Positions 32,676 through 42,206 of a DNA stretch of 47,588 bases are shown here, one piece after another. The notes under the pieces are model-generated. The model saw only the letters and a list, made by a program, of their open reading frames with translations. It had not been told where the DNA came from and searched no databases. The DNA comes from an uncultured Muribaculaceae bacterium (GTDB taxonomy: Bacteria > Bacteroidota > Bacteroidia > Bacteroidales > Muribaculaceae): positions 1 through 47,588 of the forward strand of contig CAJUAT010000014.1 of NCBI GenBank assembly GCA_910584525.1, read 5' to 3'. How positions within the stretch are numbered: the first letter of the stretch is position 1; every line of letters begins with the position of its first letter. Position numbers and translations under genes: made by a program.

Positions 32676-35297
32676 ATGACATCCAAAGAGATTAGAGAAT
32701 CATTCAAGAGATATTACGAAGAGCGTGGCCACAGGATAGTACCTTCGGCACCGATGGTGCTTAAGGACGACCCGACGCTGATGTTCACCAACGCCGGCAT
32801 GAACCAGTTCAAGGACATAATCCTGGGCAATCGTGTGCCGGCAAGTCGACGCGTGGCCGACAGCCAGAAGTGTCTGCGCGTGAGCGGCAAGCACAACGAC
32901 CTCGAAGAGGTCGGCCACGACACGTACCACCATACCATGTTCGAGATGCTGGGCAACTGGTCGTTCGGGGATTATTTCAAGAAGGAGGCCATCGACTTTG
33001 CCTGGGAATATCTCGTGGGCGTGCTGGGTCTTAATCCGGAGCGTCTGTATGCCACGGTCTTCGAGGGTTATGCTCCCGAGGGTCTGGAGCGCGACAACGA
33101 AGCCGCCGAAATATGGCGCAAGCATCTTCCCGAATCGCACATCATCAACGGCAGCCGCCACGACAATTTCTGGGAGATGGGCGACACGGGACCCTGCGGC
33201 CCTTGCTCCGAAATACATATCGACCTCCGCTCCGACGAGGAAAGAGCCGCCCTGGATGGCGCCGAACTCGTCAACAAGGACAACCCGCTGGTGATAGAGA
33301 TATGGAACCTGGTGTTCATGCAGTACAACCGCATGGCCGACGGACATCTCGAGCCGCTGCCCGCCAAGGTGATAGACACCGGCATGGGATTCGAACGCCT
33401 GTGCATGGCTCTCCAAGGCAAGAAGTCGAACTACGACACCGACATCTTCACCCCGCTGATTGAGGCTATATCTCAGATCACCGGCCGTAAATATGGCGTC
33501 GACGAGAAAACGGACGTGGCCATGCGCGTGGCCGCCGACCATGTGCGCACCATTGCTTTCTCCATCGCCGACAACCAGCTCCCCTCCAATGCCAAAGCCG
33601 GCTACGTGATTCGTCGCATTCTACGCAGGGCCGTAAGATACATATACACATTCCTCGACACCAAGGAGCCACTGCTCTACAAGCTCGTCGACGTGCTCAT
33701 AGCCCAGATGGGAGAGGCTTATCCCGAACTGCCGGCACAGGCCACGCTGATAAAGAAAGTTATAAAGGAAGAGGAAGAGTCGTTCCTGCGCACGCTCGAC
33801 AACGGCATAAAGCTTCTCGACTCGATAGTGGCCCGTACGGTCAAAGCGGGCGGCAAGACCGTCTCCGGCGAGGATGCCTTCACGCTCTATGACACCTACG
33901 GATTCCCCCTCGACCTCACGGAGCTGATACTCCGCGAGCAGGGACTCGAAGTGGATGTCAAGGGGTTCGAGTCCGAGATGGAGAAGCAGAAGCAGCGTGC
34001 CCGCAACGCCGCCGCCGTGGAAAACTCCGACTGGACCGAAGTCAACGACGGCAACGAGGAGTTCGTGGGTTACGACACCACCGAGACTCCCGCCAAAGTG
34101 CTCCGTTACCGTAAGGTGAAGCAGAAGAACAAGGAGTATTACCAGATAATGCTCGACAAGACGCCCTTCTACAGCGAGATGGGCGGACAGGTCGGCGACA
34201 GCGGCTGGCTCATAGCGCCCGATGGCGAGAAAATAGAAATCTTCGACACCAAGCGCGAAAACAACACTGCCGTACACCTCACGCGCAAGATTGCCGCCGA
34301 CATGAGCGGCGTGTTCACAGCCGTGGTAAATAAAGATAAGCGTGCCGACACGTCGGCCAACCACTCGGCGACGCATCTTCTGCATCAGGCTCTCCGTGAA
34401 GTGCTCGGCACACATGTGGAGCAGAAAGGATCGCTGGTCACTCCCGAAGGACTCCGTTTCGACTTCTCGCATTTTCAGAAGATGACCTCCGAGGAGATCC
34501 GCAAGGTGGAGCATCTTGTGAACCGTCGCATCCGCGAGGCCATGCCGCTTCAGGAATGTCGCGACCTGCCTATTGCGGAGGCGCGCGAGATGGGTGCCAT
34601 GGCTCTCTTCGGCGAGAAATATGGCGACAAGGTACGCGTGATCCGTTTCGGCGATTCCGTGGAGCTGTGCGGCGGCACACACGTGGCCAATACCGGCAAC
34701 ATCGGCATGCTGCGCATCCTCAACGAAAGCTCCATAGCCGCCGGCATCCGCCGCATCGAGGCCGTAACCGGCAAAGGCGTTGAGGATATGCTCGACTCCG
34801 TGCAGGATGTGATGTCGGAAATAAGCGCTCTGCTCGGCAATTCCAAGGATATCCGCGCCAACATACAGAAGGCCATTGCCGAAAATTCGGAGCTCCGCAA
34901 AGAGGTGGACAAATTCATGAGCGAACGCACCGAGGCCCTTATCAAGGAAGTGGAGGAAAAGGCCAAGGTTATGAAGGGCGTCAAGGTAGCATTCCTGGGA
35001 GGTCCGCGACTGGCGGAAGCTGTGAAGAACGTGGCCTTCGCCATACGCAAGAATGCCGACGGCCCAACGGTATTCGTAGGACTTACGATTACCAACGGCA
35101 AACCCATGATCACCATAGCTCTGAGCGACGAGCTCGTCAAGGAAGGCTACAATGCCGGGCAGATAGTGCGCGAGGCCGCCAAGCTCATCAAGGGTGGCGG
35201 CGGCGGTCAGCCCTTCTTCGCCCAGGCTGGCGGCAAAGACCCCGACGGCCTCTCCGCAGCCAAAGACAAGATAATGGAACTGCTACATCTCGACTGA
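32676..35297 (+). CDS. alaS: Alanyl-tRNA synthetase
   Basis: The 873-residue enzyme charges tRNA-Ala and edits mischarged Ser/Gly. The class II core is at the N-terminus (MFTNAGMNQFKD, GDTGPCGPCSEIH). The editing-domain zinc site is His563 and His567 (HSATHLLH) with Cys665 and His669 (CGGTH). The C-Ala domain is present to about residue 870 (GGGGGQPFFAQAGGKD). The length is normal. A CPBP protease gene begins one base after its stop. Confidence 0.97.
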   Translation: MTSKEIRESFKRYYEERGHRIVPSAPMVLKDDPTLMFTNAGMNQFKDIILGNRVPASRRVADSQKCLRVSGKHNDLEEVGHDTYHHTMFEMLGNWSFGDYFKKEAIDFAWEYLVGVLGLNPERLYATVFEGYAPEGLERDNEAAEIWRKHLPESHIINGSRHDNFWEMGDTGPCGPCSEIHIDLRSDEERAALDGAELVNKDNPLVIEIWNLVFMQYNRMADGHLEPLPAKVIDTGMGFERLCMALQGKKSNYDTDIFTPLIEAISQITGRKYGVDEKTDVAMRVAADHVRTIAFSIADNQLPSNAKAGYVIRRILRRAVRYIYTFLDTKEPLLYKLVDVLIAQMGEAYPELPAQATLIKKVIKEEEESFLRTLDNGIKLLDSIVARTVKAGGKTVSGEDAFTLYDTYGFPLDLTELILREQGLEVDVKGFESEMEKQKQRARNAAAVENSDWTEVNDGNEEFVGYDTTETPAKVLRYRKVKQKNKEYYQIMLDKTPFYSEMGGQVGDSGWLIAPDGEKIEIFDTKRENNTAVHLTRKIAADMSGVFTAVVNKDKRADTSANHSATHLLHQALREVLGTHVEQKGSLVTPEGLRFDFSHFQKMTSEEIRKVEHLVNRRIREAMPLQECRDLPIAEAREMGAMALFGEKYGDKVRVIRFGDSVELCGGTHVANTGNIGMLRILNESSIAAGIRRIEAVTGKGVEDMLDSVQDVMSEISALLGNSKDIRANIQKAIAENSELRKEVDKFMSERTEALIKEVEEKAKVMKGVKVAFLGGPRLAEAVKNVAFAIRKNADGPTVFVGLTITNGKPMITIALSDELVKEGYNAGQIVREAAKLIKGGGGGQPFFAQAGGKDPDGLSAAKDKIMELLHLD

Positions 35298-35298
35298 T

Positions 35299-36171
35299 AT
35301 GTCGACCGATGACCTGAGAATAAGGCAAAGACTGCTGCCGTCGCGCTATGGATGGGCAGTCTTTGCCGTTTCATTTCTGGTGATGTTCCTGGCTGCAGGC
35401 ATCATCATGCAGATAATGTCGGGGCTTATCCATGATGCCCGTGCCCGCATCCTGACGGTGTCGGTGCTGCAGGGTGCGCTGGTATTCGTGGCTCCGGCAT
35501 TCATCACATGGTGGCTTACGTCGGCACGCCCGGCTGCCGCCATGGGTATCGACAGGTGCGTGACTCCGCGATGGGCGTTGTGGGCCATAGCGTTATATCT
35601 GCTCGCTTATCCGGCAATCGACCAGACAACTTTCTGGAACGAGCACCTTCATCTGCCGGCATCCATGTCGCAGATAGAGCAGACCTTCCGCAACTGGGAG
35701 GACTCAGGTGCCGTGGCCACCCAAGCCATCCTCGACACCTCCTCCATAGGCGGTCTGATTGTGAACATTCTGATAATAGGAGTGTTCACGGGCTTTGCCG
35801 AAGAGGCCTTTTTCCGTGGCTGCCTTCAGAAGCTGTTCATCCGCAGCGGTATGGGGGCGGCCGGTGCCATAATAGTGTCGGCCCTGATATTCAGCGCCGT
35901 CCACATGCAGTTTTTCGGCTTCATACCCCGCACTCTGTTAGGGGCCCTGTTCGGCTATGTATATTACCGCACGGGGTCATTATGGGCCGGTGCCGGGCTT
36001 CATGCCCTCAACAATTCGATAGTGGTGGTGAGCGCATGGCTCACGGGCAGAGGCCTGCTGGATGCAGATATCGACAGCCTGTTCGTTACCACCGGCGGCT
36101 TCCCCTGGCTCTTCGCCGCCAGCTGCGCAGCCTCTACACTGTTAATATGGTTCACCGAAAAAAACCATTGA
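35299..36171 (+). CDS. CPBP family intramembrane metalloprotease
   Basis: The 290-residue protein has about seven membrane helices. The core motifs are EEAFFRG with Glu168-Glu169 and, further on, FSAVHMQFFGF with His202. A histidine in the GLHALNNS block, shortly before the last helix, completes the glutamate/histidine pattern. CPBP (Abi) proteases process membrane substrates or serve in immunity to bacteriocins; the substrate here is unknown. It is packed between alaS (1-base gap) and holA (4-base gap), so it is cotranscribed with essential genes. No lipoprotein or peptide substrate gene is adjacent. Confidence 0.88.
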   Translation: MSTDDLRIRQRLLPSRYGWAVFAVSFLVMFLAAGIIMQIMSGLIHDARARILTVSVLQGALVFVAPAFITWWLTSARPAAAMGIDRCVTPRWALWAIALYLLAYPAIDQTTFWNEHLHLPASMSQIEQTFRNWEDSGAVATQAILDTSSIGGLIVNILIIGVFTGFAEEAFFRGCLQKLFIRSGMGAAGAIIVSALIFSAVHMQFFGFIPRTLLGALFGYVYYRTGSLWAGAGLHALNNSIVVVSAWLTGRGLLDADIDSLFVTTGGFPWLFAASCAASTLLIWFTEKNH

Positions 36172-36175
36172 CAAC

Positions 36176-37201
36176 ATGTCCTCTTTAGCCGACGCACGCA
36201 AAATAGTGGCCGATATAAGGAAGAAGGCCATAGAGCCGCTCTATCTTCTGTATGGCGAGGAGCCATATTTCATCGACCTGATTGTCGACGCCCTCGTGGA
36301 GCACACGGTGGCGCCTGAAGACCGCGACTTCAACCTCAGCATGTATTACGGCTATGAGACGAATGCCGACACTGTTGTCAACAGCGCCCAACAGTTTCCC
36401 GTATTCGCCGACCGTAAGCTGGTGGTGCTGAAGGAGGCGCAGGCCATGGATAAGGCCAAGACCGAGCTGGAGAAAATCGTGCCCTACACTCAGAAGCCCA
36501 ACACCAAGGCCACTCTCGTGATCACCTATAAGAGCGACAAGACGGCGGCCGTGACGGCATTGGCAAAGGCGGTGAAGAAGGCCGGCGGCGTGGTACTCAA
36601 ATCGGAGGTCCCCCGCTCTTATGAACTCCCCGCTTTTGTCAAGGACTATTGCCGCGAGCGGAAAGTAGCCGTCGACGACAATGCCGTCAACATGCTCTGC
36701 GAATACATAGGCGCTCCCCTCAGCAAGCTCTTCGGCGAAATCAACAAGCTGATTCTCATCACATCTGCCGCCCGACGCATCACGGCCGAAGATGTGGAGA
36801 AACATATAGGCATATCGAAGGATTTCAACAATTTCGAGCTCACCACGGCCATATGCCGTCGCGACTATCCCCGCTGCATCGCCATCGTCAACTATTTCCG
36901 CAACAATCCCAAGACGAACCCCACGGTGGTGACGGCGGCAACTCTCTTCAACTATTTCTCCAAGTTGGTGATAGCCCATTACCTGCCCGTCAAAGACGAT
37001 GCCTCGCTGGCCGGCGTGCTCGGAAATTCCGCATACCGCCCCCTGCAGGACTTCAAGATGTCGCTGAAATCCTACCCCCCGATCAAGGCCGTCAACGCCA
37101 TACACCACATCCGCGAGTTCGACTCCAAGAACAAGGGTGTCAACTCCTTCACCAATGAATACGACCTCCTCCAGGAACTCATATTCAAGATAATGACCTG
37201 A
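36176..37201 (+). CDS. holA: DNA polymerase III delta subunit
   Basis: The 341-residue subunit wrenches open the sliding clamp within the clamp-loader complex. It carries the delta signature: LYGEEPYFIDLIVDALVEHTV at the front, DRKLVVLKEAQ, and a C-terminal collar domain (GISKDFNNFELTTAICRRDYPRCIAIVNYFRNN). The length fits. Its ATG is 4 bases after the CPBP stop. A hairpin downstream (37232-37263) probably ends this transcript. Confidence 0.93.
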   Translation: MSSLADARKIVADIRKKAIEPLYLLYGEEPYFIDLIVDALVEHTVAPEDRDFNLSMYYGYETNADTVVNSAQQFPVFADRKLVVLKEAQAMDKAKTELEKIVPYTQKPNTKATLVITYKSDKTAAVTALAKAVKKAGGVVLKSEVPRSYELPAFVKDYCRERKVAVDDNAVNMLCEYIGAPLSKLFGEINKLILITSAARRITAEDVEKHIGISKDFNNFELTTAICRRDYPRCIAIVNYFRNNPKTNPTVVTAATLFNYFSKLVIAHYLPVKDDASLAGVLGNSAYRPLQDFKMSLKSYPPIKAVNAIHHIREFDSKNKGVNSFTNEYDLLQELIFKIMT

Positions 37202-37231
37202 CACCGCTCACCTAACCCGCTGTGCCTACTG

Positions 37232-37263
37232 GCACCGACAATAATGTTGTACATTATCGGTGC
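37232..37263. terminator. Hairpin downstream of holA
   Basis: GCACCGA and TCGGTGC form the outer stem, and ATAATGT pairs with ACATTAT inside, with a small bulge in the left arm and a short loop. It lies 30 bases past the holA stop, where the alaS transcript should end. No T run follows it on the plus strand. Confidence 0.45.
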
Positions 37264-37484
37264 AGTTCCGGTTCGGTTCTGCGGTTCCCCCAAAACCGAA
37301 AATATAGGAATATTTCAACCAACCATCAAATAAATGCGTTGTTATTTAGTTATAGTAAAAGGGTAAATTGCAAGCCGCCTTTATATTACAATAGACTGAT
37401 TCACAGGCATGCTGAAAAATGCCGCTGGGGTTGAATCGAATCAAAGGCGCATATCCCCCATCCTCACCATAAGTCAGGGCATAG

Positions 37485-37538
37485 CGGTCATGACACATAT
37501 TTTCGTGTGTGTATATCATGATGTGTATGGCATGACCG
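37485..37538 (+). promoter_or_regulatory. Long inverted repeat in the leader of the primary sigma gene
   Basis: CGGTCATG (37485-37492) followed by ACACAT pairs with ATGTGT and CATGACCG (37531-37538), with a four-base bulge in the right arm. It would form a hairpin of 14 paired positions ending 29 bases before the sigma-factor ATG. The loop also contains alternating purine-pyrimidine (GTGTGTGTAT) sequence. A role in sigma-gene expression is inference. Confidence 0.5.
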
Positions 37539-37567
37539 TAACAAACAGAAAGCATTAGCAAAAGAAG

Positions 37568-38428
37568 ATGAGACAACTCAAGATAACTAAATCGATAACC
37601 AACCGCGAGAGTGCGGCCTTAGACAAGTATCTGCAGGAAATCGGCAGAGAGGAACTGATTTCGGTAAGCGAAGAGGTAGAGCTTGCCCAGCGCATCAAGA
37701 AGGGCGACAAGGCTGCCCGCGACAAGCTTATCAACGCCAACCTGCGATTCGTGGTGTCGGTGGCCAAGCAGTATCAGAACCAGGGTCTAAGCCTCCCCGA
37801 CCTTATCAATGAAGGGAACCTCGGTCTGATCAGGGCAGCACAGAAATTCGACGAGACCCGCGGCTTCAAGTTTATCTCATACGCCGTATGGTGGATACGC
37901 CAGTCGATTCTTCAGGCACTTGCCGAGCAGTCGCGCATTGTCAGGCTCCCCCTCAACCAGGTAGGGTCGCTCAACAAGATAACCAAGGAGATGGCGCGCT
38001 TCGAGCAGGAAAACGAGCGTCGTCCCAGCACCGAGGAACTTGCCGAGCGTCTCGACATGTCGGTCGACAAGATTTCCGACGCCATACAGGTTTCCGGACG
38101 CCCCATATCGGTAGACGCACCCTTTGTGGAAGGTGAGGATAATTCGCTGCTCGACGTGCTCGCCAACGACGACAGCCCCATGGCCGACGCCGACCTCAAC
38201 AAAGAGTCGCTATCCAAAGAGGTGGACCGCGCCCTCAAACAGCTTTACGACCGCGAACGCGAAATCCTCAAGATGTTCTTCGGCATCGGTTGCCAGGAAA
38301 TGACCCTCGAGGAGATAGGAGCCAAGTTCGACCTCACCAGGGAACGAGTGCGCCAGATCAAGGAAAAAGCTATCCGCCGTCTCAAAGGGCAGAAAAGCAA
38401 ACTCCTCAAGAGCTATCTCGGCGAATAA
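37568..38428 (+). CDS. rpoD: RNA polymerase primary sigma factor
   Basis: The 286-residue protein is the short primary sigma-70 factor of Bacteroidota, without the large 1.1 region of E. coli RpoD. Regions are clear: 1.2 (ALDKYLQEIGREELISVSEEVELAQRI), 2 (FVVSVAKQYQNQGLSLPDLINEGNLGLIRAAQKFD, then YAVWWIRQSILQALAEQ), 3, and 4 (MTLEEIGAKFDLTRERVRQIKEKAIRRLK). Members of this group read TTTG/TAnnTTTG promoters, such as those at 9890, 43462 and 47386 in this window. A long, folded leader precedes it. Confidence 0.95.
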   Translation: MRQLKITKSITNRESAALDKYLQEIGREELISVSEEVELAQRIKKGDKAARDKLINANLRFVVSVAKQYQNQGLSLPDLINEGNLGLIRAAQKFDETRGFKFISYAVWWIRQSILQALAEQSRIVRLPLNQVGSLNKITKEMARFEQENERRPSTEELAERLDMSVDKISDAIQVSGRPISVDAPFVEGEDNSLLDVLANDDSPMADADLNKESLSKEVDRALKQLYDREREILKMFFGIGCQEMTLEEIGAKFDLTRERVRQIKEKAIRRLKGQKSKLLKSYLGE

Positions 38429-38472
38429 GCCACATCCTTTCACAACAAACAACTTTCAAAACCACATAGCCT

Positions 38473-39147
38473 ATGACGAAGAATATACTCCTGATTATAT
38501 TCCTTGTTATGGGCTTTTCGTTTTCAAGTGTCGCCCGCCAGACTGCCGCACCCGTAGTCAAAGGGGAAGCGGCGCAGGATACGATAGCCCGCGAAAACAG
38601 CACATACTTCGATCAGGGAGCCCTGGTGATGATCAACGACACCGCCTCCAATGTCGACAGCTTCTTCCCGGAGAAGTCGGTCAACCTCGCCAAGTCACAC
38701 TTCACCTGGGGCGCCGAGTTCGGCTCGTCAATCGACATGACCGCCCACAATCTCTCCACCTTCGACCTCGACGTGAACATAGGCTACAAGAACTCCTTCT
38801 TCAAGATCATAGGCATCGGCGCCGGAATACACCGCAGCCTTTCGTCGGGCGACACATATGTGCCCCTCTACGCCGTGATCCGCACATCGTTCCGTAAGAA
38901 GCCATCACTCTTTTTCCTCAACGTGCAGGTAGGCTACTCCTTCAATACCATCAGCAACGGCCCATTCCACGGCGACTTCGCCAGCGCCCTCGGCTGCGGT
39001 ATAAACCTCTCCCAGTCACGTCGCGCGAAAAGCTTCATAATTCTCTCGGCCGGTACAAGGTACTTCAACAAAAACCATAAGTCGATAACCAAAATCGACG
39101 CCAGTACCATCACCGTGGCCAAGATTGTGATAGGTATCAACTTCTGA
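38473..39147 (+). CDS. Putative outer-membrane beta-barrel protein of unknown function
   Basis: The 224-residue protein has a signal peptide (about 1-21, cut near VARQ), an Asp/Thr-rich stretch, and then alternating hydrophobic/polar strands with aromatic turns from about residue 75 (WGAEFGSSIDMTAHNL, NIGYKNSFFKIIGIGAGIHRS, VQVGYSFN), ending in IGINF, an aromatic end typical of barrels. I do not recognise a family. It lies 44 bases after rpoD and 57 before the M3 peptidase, with no promoter seen in either gap. Confidence 0.65.
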   Translation: MTKNILLIIFLVMGFSFSSVARQTAAPVVKGEAAQDTIARENSTYFDQGALVMINDTASNVDSFFPEKSVNLAKSHFTWGAEFGSSIDMTAHNLSTFDLDVNIGYKNSFFKIIGIGAGIHRSLSSGDTYVPLYAVIRTSFRKKPSLFFLNVQVGYSFNTISNGPFHGDFASALGCGINLSQSRRAKSFIILSAGTRYFNKNHKSITKIDASTITVAKIVIGINF

Positions 39148-39204
39148 TACTGACCCGAAAATCCCAACAATCCAATACCGGAAAACACTGTAACACCAAC
39201 AGGA

Positions 39205-41349
39205 ATGAAAAGAATAATAATAACCACTCTAACAGTAATGTCGCTCATGACATACGCCACCCCTTCGGAAGGCTCCTCAGCCAATCCGCTGATAACGGGC
39301 AGCGATCTCATTTACGGAACGATGCCCTTCTCGCAGCTCAGCGCCTCCGACATGGAGAACGCCGTACGCGAGGGCGTGCGTCTTCACAACCAGGAGATTG
39401 CCGCCATTGTGAACCAGCGCAGCACCCCCACCTTCGAGAACACCGTCATGGCTCTCGACCGCTCCGGCGAAGTGCTCAACCGCGCTGTCCTCGCCCTCAG
39501 CAATCTCGAATCAGCCAACGGTACCCAGGACCTCATGGACGCCATGGCCGCAGTAACCCCGCTGATCACCGAACACAGCACCGAGATCCTGCTCAACGAA
39601 CCCCTCTTCGAAAGAATAAAATTCGTCTACGACAACCGCGACAAGGATACCTCCCTCACCCCTGAGGACCGTCGGCTCATACAGAAGACCTACGAGGAGT
39701 TTCTCTTCTCCGGCTCCGGCCTTAAAGGTGCCGACCGCGACAAACTGAAAGCCTTGCAGTCGGAGCTCTCCGACCTCTCGGTGAAATTCTCGCAGAATGT
39801 TGCCAACGGCATGAAGGACCCGGCCATGCGCATGTGGCTCACCGCCGACCAGCTCGAGGGAATACCAGCCTCCATCAAGGACGCCTACCGCGAGAATGCC
39901 GCCGAGGTGCTCAAAGCCGAGGGCAAACCCGATGACGGTTCGCTTTACCTCGTAACGCTCTACCGCCCCAGCTACGGCCCATTCATGATGTATGCCACCA
40001 ACCGCGACCTCCGCAAACGTCTATACTACATGAACGGTTCATACACCAGCACAGGCAAATACGACAACAACCAGATTCTCAAGGATATCGCCAACATACG
40101 TCTGGAAATCGCCCAGCTCCTCGGCAAGAAAAACTTCGCCGAATACAAGCTCCAGGACAACATGGCCTCCACACCCGAGATGGTGATGAACTTCCTTGAG
40201 GACCTGAACCGCAGCTATACCGAGCCCATGAAAGCCGAGATAGCGGAGATCCAGGAGTTCGCCCGCAAGTCGGAAGGACCCGACTTCGTGCTCCAGCCCT
40301 GGGACTACACCTTCTGGAGCGAAAAGCTGAAGAACGACCGTTACGCCTTCAACGAGGAGGACATGAAGCCATACTTCGAACTCAACAACACCATTGACGG
40401 CGTGTTCGGCCTCGCCACCCGCCTCTACGGTTTCAAGTTCAAGGAGAACAAGAATATCGACAAGTACCACCCCGATGTCAAGGTTTACGAGGTATACGAC
40501 CGTAAAGGAGACATCCTGGGCATCCTATATGCCGACTTCTACTATCGCGAGGGTAAACGCCCCGGAGCATGGATGACAGAGTTCCGCGGAGAATCTAAGG
40601 ACGACAACAATGTACGTACGCTCCCGCTGATCTCCATCGTCACCAACTTCTCCAAACCTGTGGGCAACAATCCGGTGCTCCTCAATACCGACGAGGTCAA
40701 CACCTTCCTGCATGAGTTCGGCCACGCCCTCCACGGTCTGTCGGCACAGGCCAAACACCATTCCCTGGCAGGTACCAATGTGAAACATGACTTCGTGGAG
40801 CTCTTCTCGCAATTCAACGAGAACTACCTTACCCGCAAGGAGTTTCTCGACACCTTTGCCAAGCATTACAAGACGGGCAAAAAGATGCCACAGGAACTCA
40901 TCGACAAGCTGGTACGTTCGGCACAATATGGTGCTGCCTACTCCACGATGCGACAGCTTGGATTCGGATATCTCGACATGGCATACCACACCATCACCGA
41001 ACCGCTCCGTGCCTCGGCTTCCGTAAAGGACTTCGAGGAGAAGGCCCTCGACCCGGTCAGAATCTTCCCCGCAGTGGAGGGTTATGAGATATCCCCGTCG
41101 TTCAGCCACATCTTCAGCGGCGGCTATGCAGCAGGATATTACGGCTACAAATGGTCGGAGGCCCTCGACGCCGACGCCTTCGCCGCCTTCAAGAAGAATG
41201 GCGTGTTCGACCGCAAGACCGCCGACAAGTTCCTCAAGATGATGCAGAGCGGCGACATGGAGGATCCCATGACCCTTTATATCGAGTTCCGCGGACAGAA
41301 ACCCACCAACGACGCCCTCCTCGAAAGAGACGGTATCGTAAAGAAATAA
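39205..41349 (+). CDS. dcp: M3 family peptidyl-dipeptidase (Dcp-like)
   Basis: The 714-residue zinc peptidase removes dipeptides from peptide C-termini. The active-site HEFGHALHG gives ligands His503 and His507 and catalytic Glu504, and Glu532 in HDFVELFSQF is the third ligand. The rest follows the M3 fold, and the length is usual for Dcp. The first 22 residues look like a signal peptide (IIITTLTVMSLMTYATPSEG), so it may act in the periplasm. Oligopeptidase A is the alternative name. nadC begins 4 bases after its stop. Confidence 0.92.
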   Translation: MKRIIITTLTVMSLMTYATPSEGSSANPLITGSDLIYGTMPFSQLSASDMENAVREGVRLHNQEIAAIVNQRSTPTFENTVMALDRSGEVLNRAVLALSNLESANGTQDLMDAMAAVTPLITEHSTEILLNEPLFERIKFVYDNRDKDTSLTPEDRRLIQKTYEEFLFSGSGLKGADRDKLKALQSELSDLSVKFSQNVANGMKDPAMRMWLTADQLEGIPASIKDAYRENAAEVLKAEGKPDDGSLYLVTLYRPSYGPFMMYATNRDLRKRLYYMNGSYTSTGKYDNNQILKDIANIRLEIAQLLGKKNFAEYKLQDNMASTPEMVMNFLEDLNRSYTEPMKAEIAEIQEFARKSEGPDFVLQPWDYTFWSEKLKNDRYAFNEEDMKPYFELNNTIDGVFGLATRLYGFKFKENKNIDKYHPDVKVYEVYDRKGDILGILYADFYYREGKRPGAWMTEFRGESKDDNNVRTLPLISIVTNFSKPVGNNPVLLNTDEVNTFLHEFGHALHGLSAQAKHHSLAGTNVKHDFVELFSQFNENYLTRKEFLDTFAKHYKTGKKMPQELIDKLVRSAQYGAAYSTMRQLGFGYLDMAYHTITEPLRASASVKDFEEKALDPVRIFPAVEGYEISPSFSHIFSGGYAAGYYGYKWSEALDADAFAAFKKNGVFDRKTADKFLKMMQSGDMEDPMTLYIEFRGQKPTNDALLERDGIVKK

Positions 41350-41353
41350 GAAT

Positions 41354-42202
41354 ATGGAAACTAAGGAACAGCTCATAGACTCCCTTCTTGACCTGGCATT
41401 CGCCGAGGACATAGGCGATGGCGACCATACCACCCTCTCGACAATACCTGCCGACGAGATGGGACGTTCACGCCTCATCATCAAGGAGGATGGCATAATC
41501 GCCGGTGTGGAGATTGGCTGCAAGGTGCTTGAGAAAGTTGACCCCTCCATAAAGACGGAGGTATACATCCAAGACGGCGCAAAGGTCAGGAAAGGCGACA
41601 TAGCGTTCATAGCCGAAGGGCCGGTGAGGTCGTTGCTGACGGCCGAGCGCACGATGCTCAACATCATGCAGCGCATGAGCGGCGTGGCCACGATGACGGC
41701 GCGTTACCAGCAGGAACTTGCCGGGCTGCACACCAAGGTGCTCGACACCCGCAAGACCACACCCGGCATGCGTATCCTCGAGAAGGAGGCCGTGAAGATC
41801 GGCGGCGGCATGAACCACCGTATTGGCCTATTCGACATGATTCTCATCAAGGACAACCATATAGACTTCGCCGGAGGCATAGAGAAAGCCATTGACCGTG
41901 CCAGGGAATATTGCGCGGCCAGGGGTAAGGATCTGAAGATAGAGGTGGAGGTGCGCAGTCTTGACGACATACGCCGCGTATTGGAGCATGGCGGTGTCGA
42001 CCGGATTATGTTCGACAACTTCACGCCGGAGCTTACCCGCGAGGCTGTGGCTCTTGTCGACGGCCGTGTGGAGACCGAATCGTCGGGCGGCATCACTCTC
42101 GACAACCTCAGAGCCTATGGCGAGGCTGGCGTCGACTTCATATCCGTAGGCGCTCTCACACATAGCGTCAAGAGCCTCGACATGTCGTTCAAGGCAATGT
42201 GA
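41354..42202 (+). CDS. nadC: Nicotinate-nucleotide diphosphorylase (carboxylating)
   Basis: The 282-residue enzyme turns quinolinate and PRPP into nicotinate mononucleotide, the entry to NAD. DVGDGDHTT-like AEDIGDGDHTTLST is near the N-terminus, then ERTMLNIMQRMSGVAT, DTRKTTPGMRILEKEAVKIGGGMNHRIGLFDMILIKDNH and the C-terminal ESSGGI/AGVDFISVGALTHS phosphate-binding turn. The length is standard. It lies between the dcp gene and yraN with 4-base gaps, so all three are cotranscribed. No nadA or nadB is in the window. Confidence 0.96.
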   Translation: METKEQLIDSLLDLAFAEDIGDGDHTTLSTIPADEMGRSRLIIKEDGIIAGVEIGCKVLEKVDPSIKTEVYIQDGAKVRKGDIAFIAEGPVRSLLTAERTMLNIMQRMSGVATMTARYQQELAGLHTKVLDTRKTTPGMRILEKEAVKIGGGMNHRIGLFDMILIKDNHIDFAGGIEKAIDRAREYCAARGKDLKIEVEVRSLDDIRRVLEHGGVDRIMFDNFTPELTREAVALVDGRVETESSGGITLDNLRAYGEAGVDFISVGALTHSVKSLDMSFKAM

Positions 42203-42206
42203 CCCG

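Larger units (their letters stand above)
37202..37567. other. 366-base structured leader region upstream of the sigma gene
   Basis: There is no reading frame of note between holA and the sigma factor. It contains a terminator-like hairpin at 37232-37263, an AT-rich tract (37315-37400) with a weak -7-like TAAATTGC at 37364-37371, and a long inverted repeat at 37485-37538. The length and folding are unusual for this gene-dense window and suggest a regulated or processed 5' leader. Confidence 0.7.

Noticed and set aside
33621..34682. A 353-codon open frame on the minus strand opposite alaS
   Set aside because: The alaS frame carries all the motifs of its family; the opposite frame has only low-complexity His/Leu-rich sequence.
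36185..37204. A 339-codon open frame opposite holA
   Set aside because: It is a full-length shadow of holA without recognisable domains or start signals.
40525..41691. A 388-codon minus-strand frame opposite dcp and nadC
   Set aside because: It spans two unrelated, well-supported genes, so it cannot be a separate gene with its own constraint.
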